Source: Undibacterium sp. CCC3.4 (GTDB lineage Bacteria; Pseudomonadota; Gammaproteobacteria; Burkholderiales; Burkholderiaceae_D). From it: a DNA stretch of 64,000 nt. This document shows positions 9,659-20,500 of the stretch, one piece after another. Under the pieces are notes generated by a model. That model did no database searches. It had not been told where the DNA came from and saw nothing but the letters and a program-made list of their open reading frames with translations. The first letter of the stretch is position 1, and each line of letters starts with the position of its first letter. Position numbers and translations under genes: made by a program. The stretch lies in NCBI RefSeq assembly GCF_034347425.1, contig NZ_CP133779.1:4030001-4094000 (forward strand). The letters run 5' to 3'.

Positions 9659-10126
9659 ATGTCCAACACCGGCCGCTGCCTGTTTTCTGTGCTTTTCATG
9701 CTTAGTTGCGCTAATGCAAGCGCTCAGTATGTCTGGGTAGACGAGAAAGGCGTCAAGCAATTTACCGATACCCCACCACCAGCTTCGATCGCCAGCAAAA
9801 AAATTCTCAAGAATCAAAGTAATAGCTTAGCCAGCAAGGCGGCCGAGCCGGAGGCGAAACCAACGCCAGCAACTTTGTCCAGCCGCAATGAAGATTACAA
9901 CAAACGGCGCGTCGAGCAAGCCGAGAAAGACCGCAAAGCGGCAGCCGATCAACAATTAGCTGATAATAAAAAACAAAATTGTGAGCGCGCCCGATCATAT
10001 CAACAGTCCCTCGATGGTGGCTCGCGCATCGTGCGTACTGATAAAAATGGACAACGTAACTTCCTCGACGATGCCGAACGGCAAAAAGAAAGCGAAGCAG
10101 TGAAAAAGCATTTGGCGGATTGCTAA
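9659..10126 (+). CDS. Secreted DUF4124 protein
   Basis: This is a 155-residue exported protein with a signal peptide (cleavage after about residue 22, ANASA). The DUF4124 motif follows directly (QYVWVDEKGVKQFTDTPPP), then a charged, glutamine/lysine-rich helical segment and a C-terminal NFLDDAERQKESEAVKKHL. DUF4124 proteins are common envelope proteins of beta- and gammaproteobacteria with no fixed role. The start at 9659 gives the complete signal peptide; an upstream GTG/ATG extension would not. The 3' end overlaps the end of rnfH by four bases. Confidence 0.85.
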   Translation: MSNTGRCLFSVLFMLSCANASAQYVWVDEKGVKQFTDTPPPASIASKKILKNQSNSLASKAAEPEAKPTPATLSSRNEDYNKRRVEQAEKDRKAAADQQLADNKKQNCERARSYQQSLDGGSRIVRTDKNGQRNFLDDAERQKESEAVKKHLADC

Positions 10127-10422
10127 GTGCGGGCGGCCAGCTGTTTGGCGGCCCGGCGGCGGCGCGCTTCCATAGGATCGGCCGACAAAGGGCGGTAAAT
10201 TTCAACTCTGTCGAGGTGATGAAGTAGCGCATCGAGCGGCTTCAATTTGCCGAACACGCCATATGTCCAAGTGCCGATGGTCAATTCGGGATACAGCGCA
10301 AGGATGCCGCTGGCCTGGACTGCCTCGGCCAGCGTAGCACCAGCAGGCAGTTCCAAATCCAGCAAGCGATAGCCAGACTGGGCGCAATAACAAACTTGCA
10401 CCTGCACGAGTGCGGTACTCAC
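10123..10422 (-). CDS. rnfH: RnfH-family (RatB, UPF0125) protein
   Basis: This 99-residue ubiquitin-fold protein belongs to the RnfH/UPF0125 family. The conserved region reads VQVCYCAQSGYRLLDLELPAGATLAEA, and GVFGKLKPLDALLHHLDRVE precedes YRPLSADPMEARRRRA, the family's C-terminal signature. It overlaps the end of ratA by four bases, and the ratA-rnfH pair is widely conserved. Its molecular function is not established. Confidence 0.93.
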   Translation of the reverse strand: MSTALVQVQVCYCAQSGYRLLDLELPAGATLAEAVQASGILALYPELTIGTWTYGVFGKLKPLDALLHHLDRVEIYRPLSADPMEARRRRAAKQLAART

Positions 10423-10850
10423 GCGTAGACTTTATCGGCGCGGGCGCAAAACGAATCGACAAAGCTGTTGATGATCTTGCCAAATACCGGGCCGATCAAA
10501 TGTTCCAATAATTTACTGGAAAATTCGTAGCTGAGATCAAATTCGATTTTGCAGGCATCGGCGCGCAATTCGCTGAATTTCCAGCAGCCGCTCAATTGCC
10601 GGAACGGGCCGTCGACCAAGCTCATTTCCATCGTGTGCGGTGCTTGGTTCTGATTACGGGTGGTGAAACTTTGCTTGATGCCGTGATAATTTATCGCCAA
10701 AGTCGCGGTAAGATGTGTCTCTGAGCGCTCAACTACCGTGACGCCGCCACACCAAGGCAAAAATTCAGGATATTTTTCGACCTCGTCCACGAGAGCGAAC
10801 ATCTGTGCAGCACTGTAAGCGACGAAAACTGTTTTATGTACGACTGCCAT
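10419..10850 (-). CDS. ratA: RatA-type START-domain protein (CoQ-binding / ribosome-association)
   Basis: This 143-residue protein is a SRPBCC/START-like fold of the RatA/PasT/Coq10 family, with hallmarks MFALVDEVEKYPEFLPWC and FDLSYEFSSKLLEHLIGPVF. The family has been linked to ribosome-subunit association in E. coli and to ubiquinone binding or chaperoning. The ATG at 10850 was chosen because it matches the usual N-terminus (MAVVHKTVFV); the longer frame adds 12 atypical residues. It is divergent from smpB, an arrangement widely seen in Proteobacteria. Confidence 0.92.
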   Translation of the reverse strand: MAVVHKTVFVAYSAAQMFALVDEVEKYPEFLPWCGGVTVVERSETHLTATLAINYHGIKQSFTTRNQNQAPHTMEMSLVDGPFRQLSGCWKFSELRADACKIEFDLSYEFSSKLLEHLIGPVFGKIINSFVDSFCARADKVYA

Positions 10851-10951
10851 CTCAGGTAACCATTTGGTAGAATCACAGGTTCGCATTTTAACCGAGTCAC
10901 CCCCATCGCCGAAGCAAATTTGCGACGACGAGTAACCAAATTTTCACCCTC

Positions 10952-11401
10952 ATGAGCATTGCTGATAATAAAAAAGCATTCCACGACTATTTTATCGAGG
11001 AACAATTCGAAGCCGGCGTCGTACTGCAAGGCTGGGAAGTCAAAGCCATACGCGCGGGTCGCCTGCAACTCAAAGAAGCCTATGTCATCGTCCGCGATGG
11101 CGAGATTTTCTTGTTCGGCGCGCACATAGGCGCGCTACCTACTGCTTCCACCCACATCCACCCCGACTCTGTACGCACGCGCAAGTTATTGTTGCATGCG
11201 GCAGAAATCAGTAAATTAATTGGCAAGGTAGAACGTTCCGGCTACACCATGGTGCCGCTGAACATGCACTTCGTCAAAGGTCGGATCAAATGTCAGATCG
11301 GCTTGGCCAAGGGTAAAAAGCAGCATGACAAACGCGACACTGAAAAAGAACGCGACTGGCAGCGTGAGCAACAAAAAATCATGAAGCAGCATCGCCGTTA
11401 A
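10952..11401 (+). CDS. smpB: SsrA-binding protein SmpB
   Basis: SmpB delivers tmRNA to stalled ribosomes for trans-translation. The 149-residue protein shows the family start ([14 protein letters not shown]), the core [18 protein letters not shown], the conserved [20 protein letters not shown], and the basic C-terminal tail that reads the decoding centre. Length is normal. It stands alone, divergent from ratA. I saw no tmRNA gene in the window. Confidence 0.97.
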   Translation: MSIADNKKAFHDYFIEEQFEAGVVLQGWEVKAIRAGRLQLKEAYVIVRDGEIFLFGAHIGALPTASTHIHPDSVRTRKLLLHAAEISKLIGKVERSGYTMVPLNMHFVKGRIKCQIGLAKGKKQHDKRDTEKERDWQREQQKIMKQHRR

Positions 11402-11417
11402 GGCAGCGCCACGTCCC

Positions 11418-11729
11418 TCAATGCCGCGGGCGCGGCAATTCTTGTTCGCTCTGGCGGATTTGCTCGCGCAGCATCTGCCTCTGATCGGCATCTAATTGCG
11501 CTTTGCTGGCCGCCGCTTTACTCACCTCGGCGTGGCTAGCCTCACATGCCCCCGCCCCACCCTTCCGGTCTGAAGCACAAGTCGGTAGCGGCTTATGCGG
11601 CGCTTTTTCGGTTTGACTGCCGCCAGCCATGTGCCGACCAGCATGCGCCGACCAACACAGGACTGGCACCATCGTCAGCCAAACCAGCACAATGTAAAAC
11701 AGAGCACGGACACAAACAACTGGTTTCAT
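11418..11729 (-). CDS. Small exported protein, unknown function
   Basis: This frame encodes about 103 residues from the ATG at 11729: a hydrophobic export signal (VRALFYIVLVWLTMVPVLCW), a polar middle with two cysteines, and a C-terminal helix (LDADQRQMLREQIRQSEQEL). The tail resembles a short Arg/Gln-rich motif common at the ends of small betaproteobacterial exported proteins. An in-frame extension reaches 11834, but the signal peptide favours the internal start. There is no strong ribosome site. It converges on smpB. Confidence 0.55.
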   Translation of the reverse strand: MKPVVCVRALFYIVLVWLTMVPVLCWSAHAGRHMAGGSQTEKAPHKPLPTCASDRKGGAGACEASHAEVSKAAASKAQLDADQRQMLREQIRQSEQELPRPRH

Positions 11730-11948
11730 GCGGTCAGCAAGCCTGTATAGGATGGGCAGAAATATCCTGTGCAGCAAAACCACATCAGGAGGCGCGCAGT
11801 GAATCGGCACGCCTACGATTCTATGCGGAAACACCGCCGCGTACCAGCGCCAACTTAAAATTGCCTGTGATCATTTGCATAAAATGTCTTTGAACTCGGG
11901 AACCTATGCGTTCGCGAAACAGTCACTCTTAGAGATGCCACAGTATAT

Positions 11949-12020
11949 CGAGCCGTCAGGCTCCTCACCCACTCCCGAGTCAGCGCTTCACCTGAGTCAG
12001 GCGCTGAGACGCTACTCGGG
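11949..12020. repeat. Two hairpins in the katG upstream region
   Basis: The 11835-12148 intergenic stretch has no gene. It contains a small hairpin (GAGCC-GTCA-GGCTC, from about 11950) and a larger one. In the larger one CCCGAGT (11974-11980) pairs with ACTCGGG (12014-12020), and CAGCGC next to it pairs with GCGCTG, leaving a seven-base bulge. No U-run follows, so it is not an obvious terminator. I do not recognise a known RNA family. katG has its own GGAG ribosome site seven bases before its ATG. Confidence 0.45.
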
Positions 12021-12118
12021 CATTTCGTTATAGTTAAAATAAATCGATTCGATCATTTCAATTAAGTAGCGTTTCAGTCATTGTCGACCTAAGATGCATC
12101 ATGCCTTTCATGGAGTAG

Positions 12119-14341
<2,223 letters not shown>

Positions 14342-14354
14342 TTCAACAGCGCCG

Positions 14355-14386
14355 CCCCCTCCCCGCTGTTTGCGGGAGGGGTTTTT
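14355..14386 (+). terminator. Rho-independent terminator after katG
   Basis: A GC-rich stem (CCCCTCCCCGC with GCGGGAGGGG, one-base bulge, five-base loop) is followed by TTTTT. It begins 14 bp after the katG stop. Confidence 0.92.
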
Positions 14387-14478
14387 CACAGGCAAAATGT
14401 AACAATTCATGTGTAACAATTTGTAAGCCTCGCCATTAAGCGGTTTCCAAGTATCAGCGATGCCAGTAAGATATTCGC

Positions 14479-15249
14479 ATGCAAAATCACCCACCCCTCT
14501 CTGACACCGGCAGCCCTCCCGCCATTTCCCCACCAAAAGCAAAAATTCTGGTCGTTGATGATGATGTGCGCTTGCGTGAATTATTACGCCGCTACTTGAC
14601 CGAACAAGGTTTTCAAGTGGTCGGCGCGGAAAATGCGCAAGCCATGAATAAATTATGGATACGCGAACGCTACGACATGCTGGTGCTCGATTTGATGTTG
14701 CCAGGCGAAGATGGCTTGGCCATTTGCCGCCGTCTGCGCGGTGCCGGTGATAAAACACCGATCATCATGCTGACGGCGAAAAGCGATGAAGTCGATCGCA
14801 TCATCGGCTTGGAAATGGGTGCCGATGATTATCTGCCTAAACCATTCAATCCGCGCGAGCTGGTGGCCCGCATCAATGCCGTCTTGCGCCGCAAAGCCCC
14901 CGATGAATTGCCGGGTGCCCCCTCGGAAGGCGCGCAAAGCTTCGCTTTCGGCGATTTCGTTCTCGATCTGGCAACCCGCACACTGAAAAAGAAGCAAGAT
15001 ACCGTGGCGCTGACGACCGGCGAATTCTCGGTACTCAAAGTGTTTGCGCGCCATGCACGGCAACCGCTGTCGCGCGAAAAATTGATGGAACTGGCGCGCG
15101 GACGCGAATATGAAGTGTTTGATCGCAGCCTTGACGTGCAAATTTCTCGCCTGCGCAAATTAATCGAACCCGACCCTTCCAATCCGCTCTACATACAAAC
15201 AGTGTGGGGGCTCGGTTACGTTTTCATTCCCGATGCCCATAAAAACTAA
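14479..15249 (+). CDS. ompR: OmpR-type response regulator
   Basis: This 256-residue response regulator has a receiver domain (about residues 22-140) with phospho-acceptor Asp71 in LVLDLMLPGEDG, Thr/Lys switch residues and Lys121 in YLPKPFNPREL. A winged-helix DNA-binding domain follows (about 155-250), with SRLRKLIEPDPSNPLYIQTV and WGLGYVF. Similarity is closest to OmpR. It precedes the sensor kinase gene by 11 bp. An N-terminal extension rich in Pro/Ser (residues 1-20) is longer than in enterobacterial OmpR. Confidence 0.93.
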   Translation: MQNHPPLSDTGSPPAISPPKAKILVVDDDVRLRELLRRYLTEQGFQVVGAENAQAMNKLWIRERYDMLVLDLMLPGEDGLAICRRLRGAGDKTPIIMLTAKSDEVDRIIGLEMGADDYLPKPFNPRELVARINAVLRRKAPDELPGAPSEGAQSFAFGDFVLDLATRTLKKKQDTVALTTGEFSVLKVFARHARQPLSREKLMELARGREYEVFDRSLDVQISRLRKLIEPDPSNPLYIQTVWGLGYVFIPDAHKN

Positions 15250-15260
15250 CACGCAGTAGC

Positions 15261-16628
15261 ATGCGTTCTTACCTCAACAGCTTGACATGGTTAGGCAGCG
15301 GCCTGTTCTGGCGCACCTTCTTCATGCTGGTATGTTTGGTCATCGTCAGCATGGCATTCTGGCTACTCAGCTTTCGTAGCCTGGAGCGCTCGCCACGGGC
15401 GCAGCAATTGAGTACGCAAATTGTATCGATTGCGACCATCACGCGCTCGGCACTGACGCATGCGGCACCGGAACAGCGGCGCGCACTACTGCATGATTTG
15501 GCCAATAACGAAGGCATACGAATTTATTTTCTGCGCGACGGCGACACCGTTGAAGCCGCCGAAGCCAGCGCGTTTTTCATAGAGTTGAGCGCACTGCTCA
15601 AAACCAAGCTGGGTCAGGCCACCCGCTTCGCGCGCGCGGTCAACGGTATCAGCGGTTTTTGGGTCAGCATTGATATCGAGGGTGACCCGTATTGGCTGCG
15701 CTTGGAAGAAGACCGGGTTGAGCCACCGTTTACGATGCCCGTTCTGGGTTGGGCGTTTGCCACCCTGCTCGTCACCCTACTCGGTGCGGCCGCCAGTTCG
15801 AAACTGATCAACGAGCCGCTGTCACGCCTGAGCCGCGCCTCGCGCCTGCTGGCACAAGGCCGGCAACCACCGCTACTACCGGAACGCGGACTCAAAGAAA
15901 TTCGCGACACCAATGCCAGCTTCAACCACATGGTGGCCGATTTAGCGCGCATCGATGTCGACCGCAGCATCATTTTGGCCGGCATTTCCCATGACCTGCG
16001 CACGCCCTTAGCACGCATGCAACTCGAAGTGGAAATGGCGGTCGTCGACGATGCGGCGCGCACCGGCATGCAAGCCGATTTAGCCCAGATGGATGAAATC
16101 ATCAATCAATTCCTCGATTATGCCAAGCCGATAGAGAGTCTGCGTTTCCAACAAATCAATATCGGCCAATTACTGGCGCAATTAGTCTCTGAGTATTCAC
16201 GAGTGAATTACCTGCACATCCACAGCGCACTGGCCGAGGATTTGCATATCGCTGGCAACGCCACCGAATTGCGCCGCTTATTCAGCAATCTGATCGAAAA
16301 TGCCTGCCGCTACGGCAAAAACCCGGACCAATTGAATACCGTTATCGAGATTCAATGCTCGTATAAAAACAAAGGTAAAAAGCAAGGCATACTGATCAGT
16401 TTTCGCGATTATGGAGAGGGTGCCCCGGGTGACGATCTCAATAAATTACTCAAGCCCTTCACCCGCGCCGATGCTTCACGCAGCCAAGCCAATGGTTCCG
16501 GACTGGGACTGGCGATCGTCGACCGCATCGTGCGCCGTCATCGCGGTCGCTTGCGTATCTACAACCATGATCACAAGGGCTTTGTGGCGGTGATGGTTTT
16601 TCCGGAAATCAAGTTCAGAGATTACTAG
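15261..16628 (+). CDS. envZ: EnvZ-type sensor histidine kinase
   Basis: This 455-residue sensor kinase pairs with the upstream OmpR-like regulator. It has membrane segments at about residues 17-38 and 157-178 with a periplasmic domain between, a HAMP region (to about 235), the phospho-acceptor His244 in SHDLRTPLARM, and an ATPase domain with N box LFSNLIENACRYG and G boxes in GSGLGLAIVDRIVRRH. Its TAG stop coincides with the first bases of a short inverted-repeat element, so the native C-terminus may have been slightly altered. Confidence 0.93.
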   Translation: MRSYLNSLTWLGSGLFWRTFFMLVCLVIVSMAFWLLSFRSLERSPRAQQLSTQIVSIATITRSALTHAAPEQRRALLHDLANNEGIRIYFLRDGDTVEAAEASAFFIELSALLKTKLGQATRFARAVNGISGFWVSIDIEGDPYWLRLEEDRVEPPFTMPVLGWAFATLLVTLLGAAASSKLINEPLSRLSRASRLLAQGRQPPLLPERGLKEIRDTNASFNHMVADLARIDVDRSIILAGISHDLRTPLARMQLEVEMAVVDDAARTGMQADLAQMDEIINQFLDYAKPIESLRFQQINIGQLLAQLVSEYSRVNYLHIHSALAEDLHIAGNATELRRLFSNLIENACRYGKNPDQLNTVIEIQCSYKNKGKKQGILISFRDYGEGAPGDDLNKLLKPFTRADASRSQANGSGLGLAIVDRIVRRHRGRLRIYNHDHKGFVAVMVFPEIKFRDY

Positions 16629-16695
16629 GAGTCTGTCGGACTGAAGGAATCGAAGCGATTTTGCAGCCGATTACTCCTAAGCCCGACAGACTCCT
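16627..16695. repeat. 69-bp inverted-repeat element beginning at the envZ stop
   Basis: The ends AGGAGTCTGTCGG and CCGACAGACTCCT are perfect inverted repeats. The inner part GCAGCCGATTACTCCTAAG is shared with the 100-bp copy at 28853-28952. The left end is part of the envZ TAG stop codon. The element folds into a hairpin and could act as a 3'-end stabiliser or terminator. Confidence 0.8.
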
Positions 16696-16786
16696 GGGAG
16701 TCGCGTGCGAACGTTCATCCTCTTGATTGTAGCTTTCCTAAGAGCTGCTATACTTAATCTGGTAAATAAGAGATTCAAGGAAAGCC

Positions 16787-17095
16787 ATGATCTGCGAACT
16801 GATGAGCGCCCCCGAGTTGGCCTCCGGCATAGGAAAGAACTTGCGACTGGCGCGCGCGGCGCGCGGTTTGCGCCAAGAAGACTTAGCGCTGGCAAGCGGT
16901 GCCAGCGTGCAAGCGATTAAAAATTTGGAAGGTGGCGGCAAAGTCGAATTGATCACCTTCCTCAAAGTGGTGCAGGCTTTGAATTTGGCACGCGGCGTAT
17001 GGGAAAGTTGTCAACCGCAAGCGCAAACGCTCGATGAAATTGAGCGCATCGAGGCGGCCCGTGCCACGGCTTCACGTGTCAGAGCGCGGCTATGA
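16787..17095 (+). CDS. hipB: HipB-like XRE antitoxin/regulator
   Basis: This 102-residue protein has an XRE helix-turn-helix at about residues 15-70 (GIGKNLRLARAARGLRQEDL, then SVQAIKNLEGG). AAGGAA precedes the ATG at 16787. The stop overlaps the start of the following HipA-like fragment (ATGA), the usual coupling of hipB and hipA. HipB binds its own promoter and neutralises the HipA kinase. As hipA is broken here, it may remain only as an orphan regulator. Confidence 0.8.
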   Translation: MICELMSAPELASGIGKNLRLARAARGLRQEDLALASGASVQAIKNLEGGGKVELITFLKVVQALNLARGVWESCQPQAQTLDEIERIEAARATASRVRARL

Positions 17096-17283
17096 GCAAA
17101 CGACTGGCAGTGCATTTGGATTTCGGTGCCACCGCCAAACCGCTGCTGCTTGGAGAGTGCATCTGGGTGGATAGTGAAAAAGTGGCGGCTTTCCAATGGA
17201 GCGCAGCGGCGATTGCTGCCGGATTCAATTTATCGGATTTGCGCGTAAAACCCCGTCGTTCAGAGGCTGTCGCAAAAGCCTGA
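17092..17283 (+). pseudogene. hipA: hipA, 5' fragment only
   Basis: The first roughly 55 codons resemble the N-terminal subdomain of HipA-family serine/threonine kinase toxins (RLAVHLDFGATAKPLLLGE, then AAGFNLSDLRVKP). The frame then runs into the inverted-repeat element starting at 17262 and stops at 17283. The kinase core is absent, and after the element the sequence passes straight into the end of the coiled-coil gene. The toxin has therefore lost its catalytic part. A complete HipA is about 400-440 residues. Confidence 0.75.
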
Positions 17284-17499
17284 TGGACGCGTTTTTAAAC
17301 CTGAAACACCGTATACCTCGTCATTCCCGCGTGCTTTTGGCGGGAACCCAGTGTCGTTTTCAGCGCTGAAAACACGATCATATCTGGCATTTTCAGTTAA
17401 CCACGAACGCCGCTGGGTTCCTGCCAAAAGCGCGCAGGAATGACGTGGCCACCAGTCGGGGTAATGATGCCGACTCAATACCCTTTTGCGACAGCCTCT
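17262..17499. mobile_element. 238-bp MITE-like element, copy 1
   Basis: Terminal inverted repeats AGAGGCTGTCGCAAAAG and CTTTTGCGACAGCCTCT bound the element. Inside is a second imperfect inverted repeat of about 33 bp, with arms starting CGTCATTCCCGC and ending GCAGGAATGACG. No transposase is encoded. Two more copies lie at 23740-23999 and 24002-24238. This copy truncates hipA. The inner ATTCCCGC/GCGGGAA motif is like the widespread repeats of Neisseria and relatives. Confidence 0.9.
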
Positions 17500-17516
17500 T
17501 TAGGTCGGGGAGGATG

Positions 17517-20500
17517 TCAATTTGCTGCAAAAGCCAATTGCACCGCCGGGGTGACGACGGCATGGACGTCGGCTGGTGCTTGCGGTGCCAGCGGTGCGGC
17601 GAGCTGGTAAGAAAACTGCATCGTGCTATCTACCCGCGGTGCGGCGGCCGGTGTGCTCAGTGGGGCAGTCGGTGCGGCAAATGCGCTCGTGAATGGCAAT
17701 GCGGCACCGAAGTTGGCAAAGCCAGCAGCACCGATAAGGCCGGCACACATCAATAAGCCGGCCAAAACCGAGGGACGCAGACGCAAGCGGAAACGGTCCA
17801 GTTGTTGTTTCGCTTCTTGTTGCAGCAATTCCAAGTCGCATTCCACACTCGATTGCGCCAGCATATGCTGCGCTTGTTCGCGCCATTCGGCACTATGCTG
17901 TTGGTTTTGACGCAAAGTTTGCATCAATTCCTGTGCGCTGTGTTCGGCTTGGGCACGTTCGATTTCGTACTGCGCACGGGCGGCGGCAGCGGCAGCGGCC
18001 AGTTGTTGTTGCTGTTGCTCAAAATCAACTTGACGCTGACGACTGGCTTGTTGCGCTTGCTGCTGCGCTTGCATCAATACAGCCTGTTGCTCGGCTTCTT
18101 CTTCACTCAGTGCTTGTGCAGCGATTTGTGCTTGTTCCAGCGCAGCTTTGGCAGCGGCATAGTTGGCGCGACGTGCCAGCAAGCGATCGGCAAAGGCCGC
18201 TTCTTGTTCTTCCTGTAGCGCCAAGACTTGCATCAATTCTTGCTCTTGCTGCAAGCGCGCAGCTAATTCACCGGCCAATTTTTGCTCAGTTGCATAGCGT
18301 TGCGCTTCGACTACGGCCAATTCTTGCTCGACCACGATCCGAGCTTGCATTTCTGCAATTGCTAAGCGTGCTTGTTCGGTTTGTTGCGCTGCTGCTGCCG
18401 ACAATTCTTGTTCGACAGCGATTTTTTCTTGTTCGATCGCATTGGCAGCCAGCACTTGTTCGGCACGCAACTGGCTTTGTTGCGTCAATTCTGCTTCAAT
18501 GTGTAAGCGCGCTTCCGATGCCGTGATGATCAGCATCTCGGCATCCATTTTATCGTTGATGGCTTGCAAAGATAACTGCGTCAATTCCATGCTGCGCTGT
18601 TCGCTTTGCTGTTTCGCTTGCATGGCGGCGATTTCACGCTGTGCCAGATCGGCCTTATCGATTTCTAATTGCTGCAAAGACATTAATTCATTCGCCTGCT
18701 CTTGCGCCAGTGTGGCGGCTTGAATTTGCGCAGCAGCATGCAGTTTGGCCAAATCCATGGCTTCGGTTTCTGTTTGCAAGCGCAATTGCATGGCGACATT
18801 GGCATCTTGTTCGGCTTGGGCACGAATTTCTGCGGCCTGCAGATACGCGCGTTCGGCTTGTTCGCGTTGCTGTGCTTGCTGCAGCGCGGCTTGCTCGGCC
18901 GCGGCCTTGTGTTCGAGCGTGGCCAGTGTTGCTAATTCCAGGTCGGCCCGTTGCTGCTCTAAAGCTGCTAAGCTTTCTGCTTCACGCAATTTATCGGCCA
19001 TTGCTTGCGCGGCCAGATGTTGCGCTTCGGCGTGTTGCAAGGAGACGGTGAACATACTCAATTCACTCGCCCGTTGTTGCTCAACCGCTGACGCGGCCGC
19101 CTGTTCTTGCGCGGCGCGGTCGCTGGCCAATTGTTGCGCGGCGCGTTCGGCGCACAGGCGCGCGGCCAGTGCTTGTTGTTGACTTTGCTCTGCAGCTATT
19201 TTTGTATGCAATTCGGCAGTCAATTGCTGTTCTAAATCCAGGCGCGCTTGCTCAGCCGCGCTCGCAACTTGCAATAAAGCAGTTTTTTCTTCCAGGGCAG
19301 CGCTGGTTTGGCGTTTGATGAGAGTTTCTTCGGCCGCGCTGGCAAGCCAGGTTTTTTCGGCCGTATTGAGTTCTTCGAAAGCCAGACGCGTGGCGGTGTC
19401 GCTTTGCTCACGGGCATACAGCAAGCTCACTTGCTCTTGCTCAGCCGCGCAACGTGCCTGTGCTGCCTGTGCTGCCGCCAACTCCGCCGCTTGTTTTTCG
19501 TTCAGCATGGCCGACAAAGCTTGCTCGGCGTGCAGACGTTCCTGCTGGGCGGCATGCAACTGTTGCTCTTGCTGCAAACAGCATTGTGTAATTTCTGCCA
19601 TCAATTTTTGCGCATCAGCATGGGCGGCCAATTCTTGGTGCAAAGCCTGTTGCGAAGCCAGCGTTGCCTGTGCCGCCAAACGGGCTACTTGCTCGGCATG
19701 GGCGTTGGCAGCCGCGTACTGCTGTGCTTCGCTGGCGGCACGCAGGCCTTGTTCTACATCGTATTGTGCGGATTGCTCAGAAGACAATTGTGCCGTGGTC
19801 GCGGCCAGCAAGGCATCTTCTTTTGCACAACGTTGTTGCATGACTTCATGCAATTCAGCCAGGCGGCGATTTTTTTCCACCAGCAATTCATGCGCTTTAT
19901 GCTGACTATCGGCATAAGCTTGGGCTTGGGTTTGCAATGCCAATTCGGCTGCCAAGCTGGCTTGCGCGGTGTGCTCGGCGGCTTGTTCGGCTTGCGCACG
20001 TGCCGCTGCGGCGGTCGCTTGTTGTTGCGCCGCTTGGGCCGCAGCTTGTGTCGCAGCATGGCTGATAGTCTCTGCTGCCAATTGCTCTGCTGCTGCTACT
20101 GCTGCCAGTTTGGCGGCTCGTGCAGCGGCGGCTTCCAGCCTGGCCTGTTGTTCCAGTGCCGCTGCCGCTTGTTGTTGCGACTGCGCTTTTTCTTGCCCCA
20201 AACGTGTCAGTTGTGCCGCTGCTTTGACGCGTGCGGCTGCCGCCTCGGCGGCGAACTGTTCGACTTTCGCTTGTTCCTCATGTTGCGCACACAATTTTTT
20301 CTCTTCGGCCAACTTCAATTCACTGGCAGTACGCAAAGCTTGTTCGGCTTCAAGGCGCGCCAAGTGTTGATCGCGCTGCGCTTGTTCGGATTTGGCCTTG
20401 GCTTGTAATTCGGCTGTCAGTTTTTTTTCTGCTTGCAGTTTTTCTTGGATTGCCGTCAGTGCCTCTTGCTCCGATTGCGCGCGTAATTTCAGCGTTTTCC

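Noticed and set aside
10851..10951. tmRNA gene near smpB
   Set aside because: No tRNA-like ends or tag-reading frame were seen around smpB; the two genes are often unlinked in this group.
19308..20408. Leu/Cys/Arg-rich frames on the plus strand inside the coiled-coil gene
   Set aside because: They mirror the Ala/Gln-rich codons of the real gene on the minus strand and have no ribosome sites or family features.
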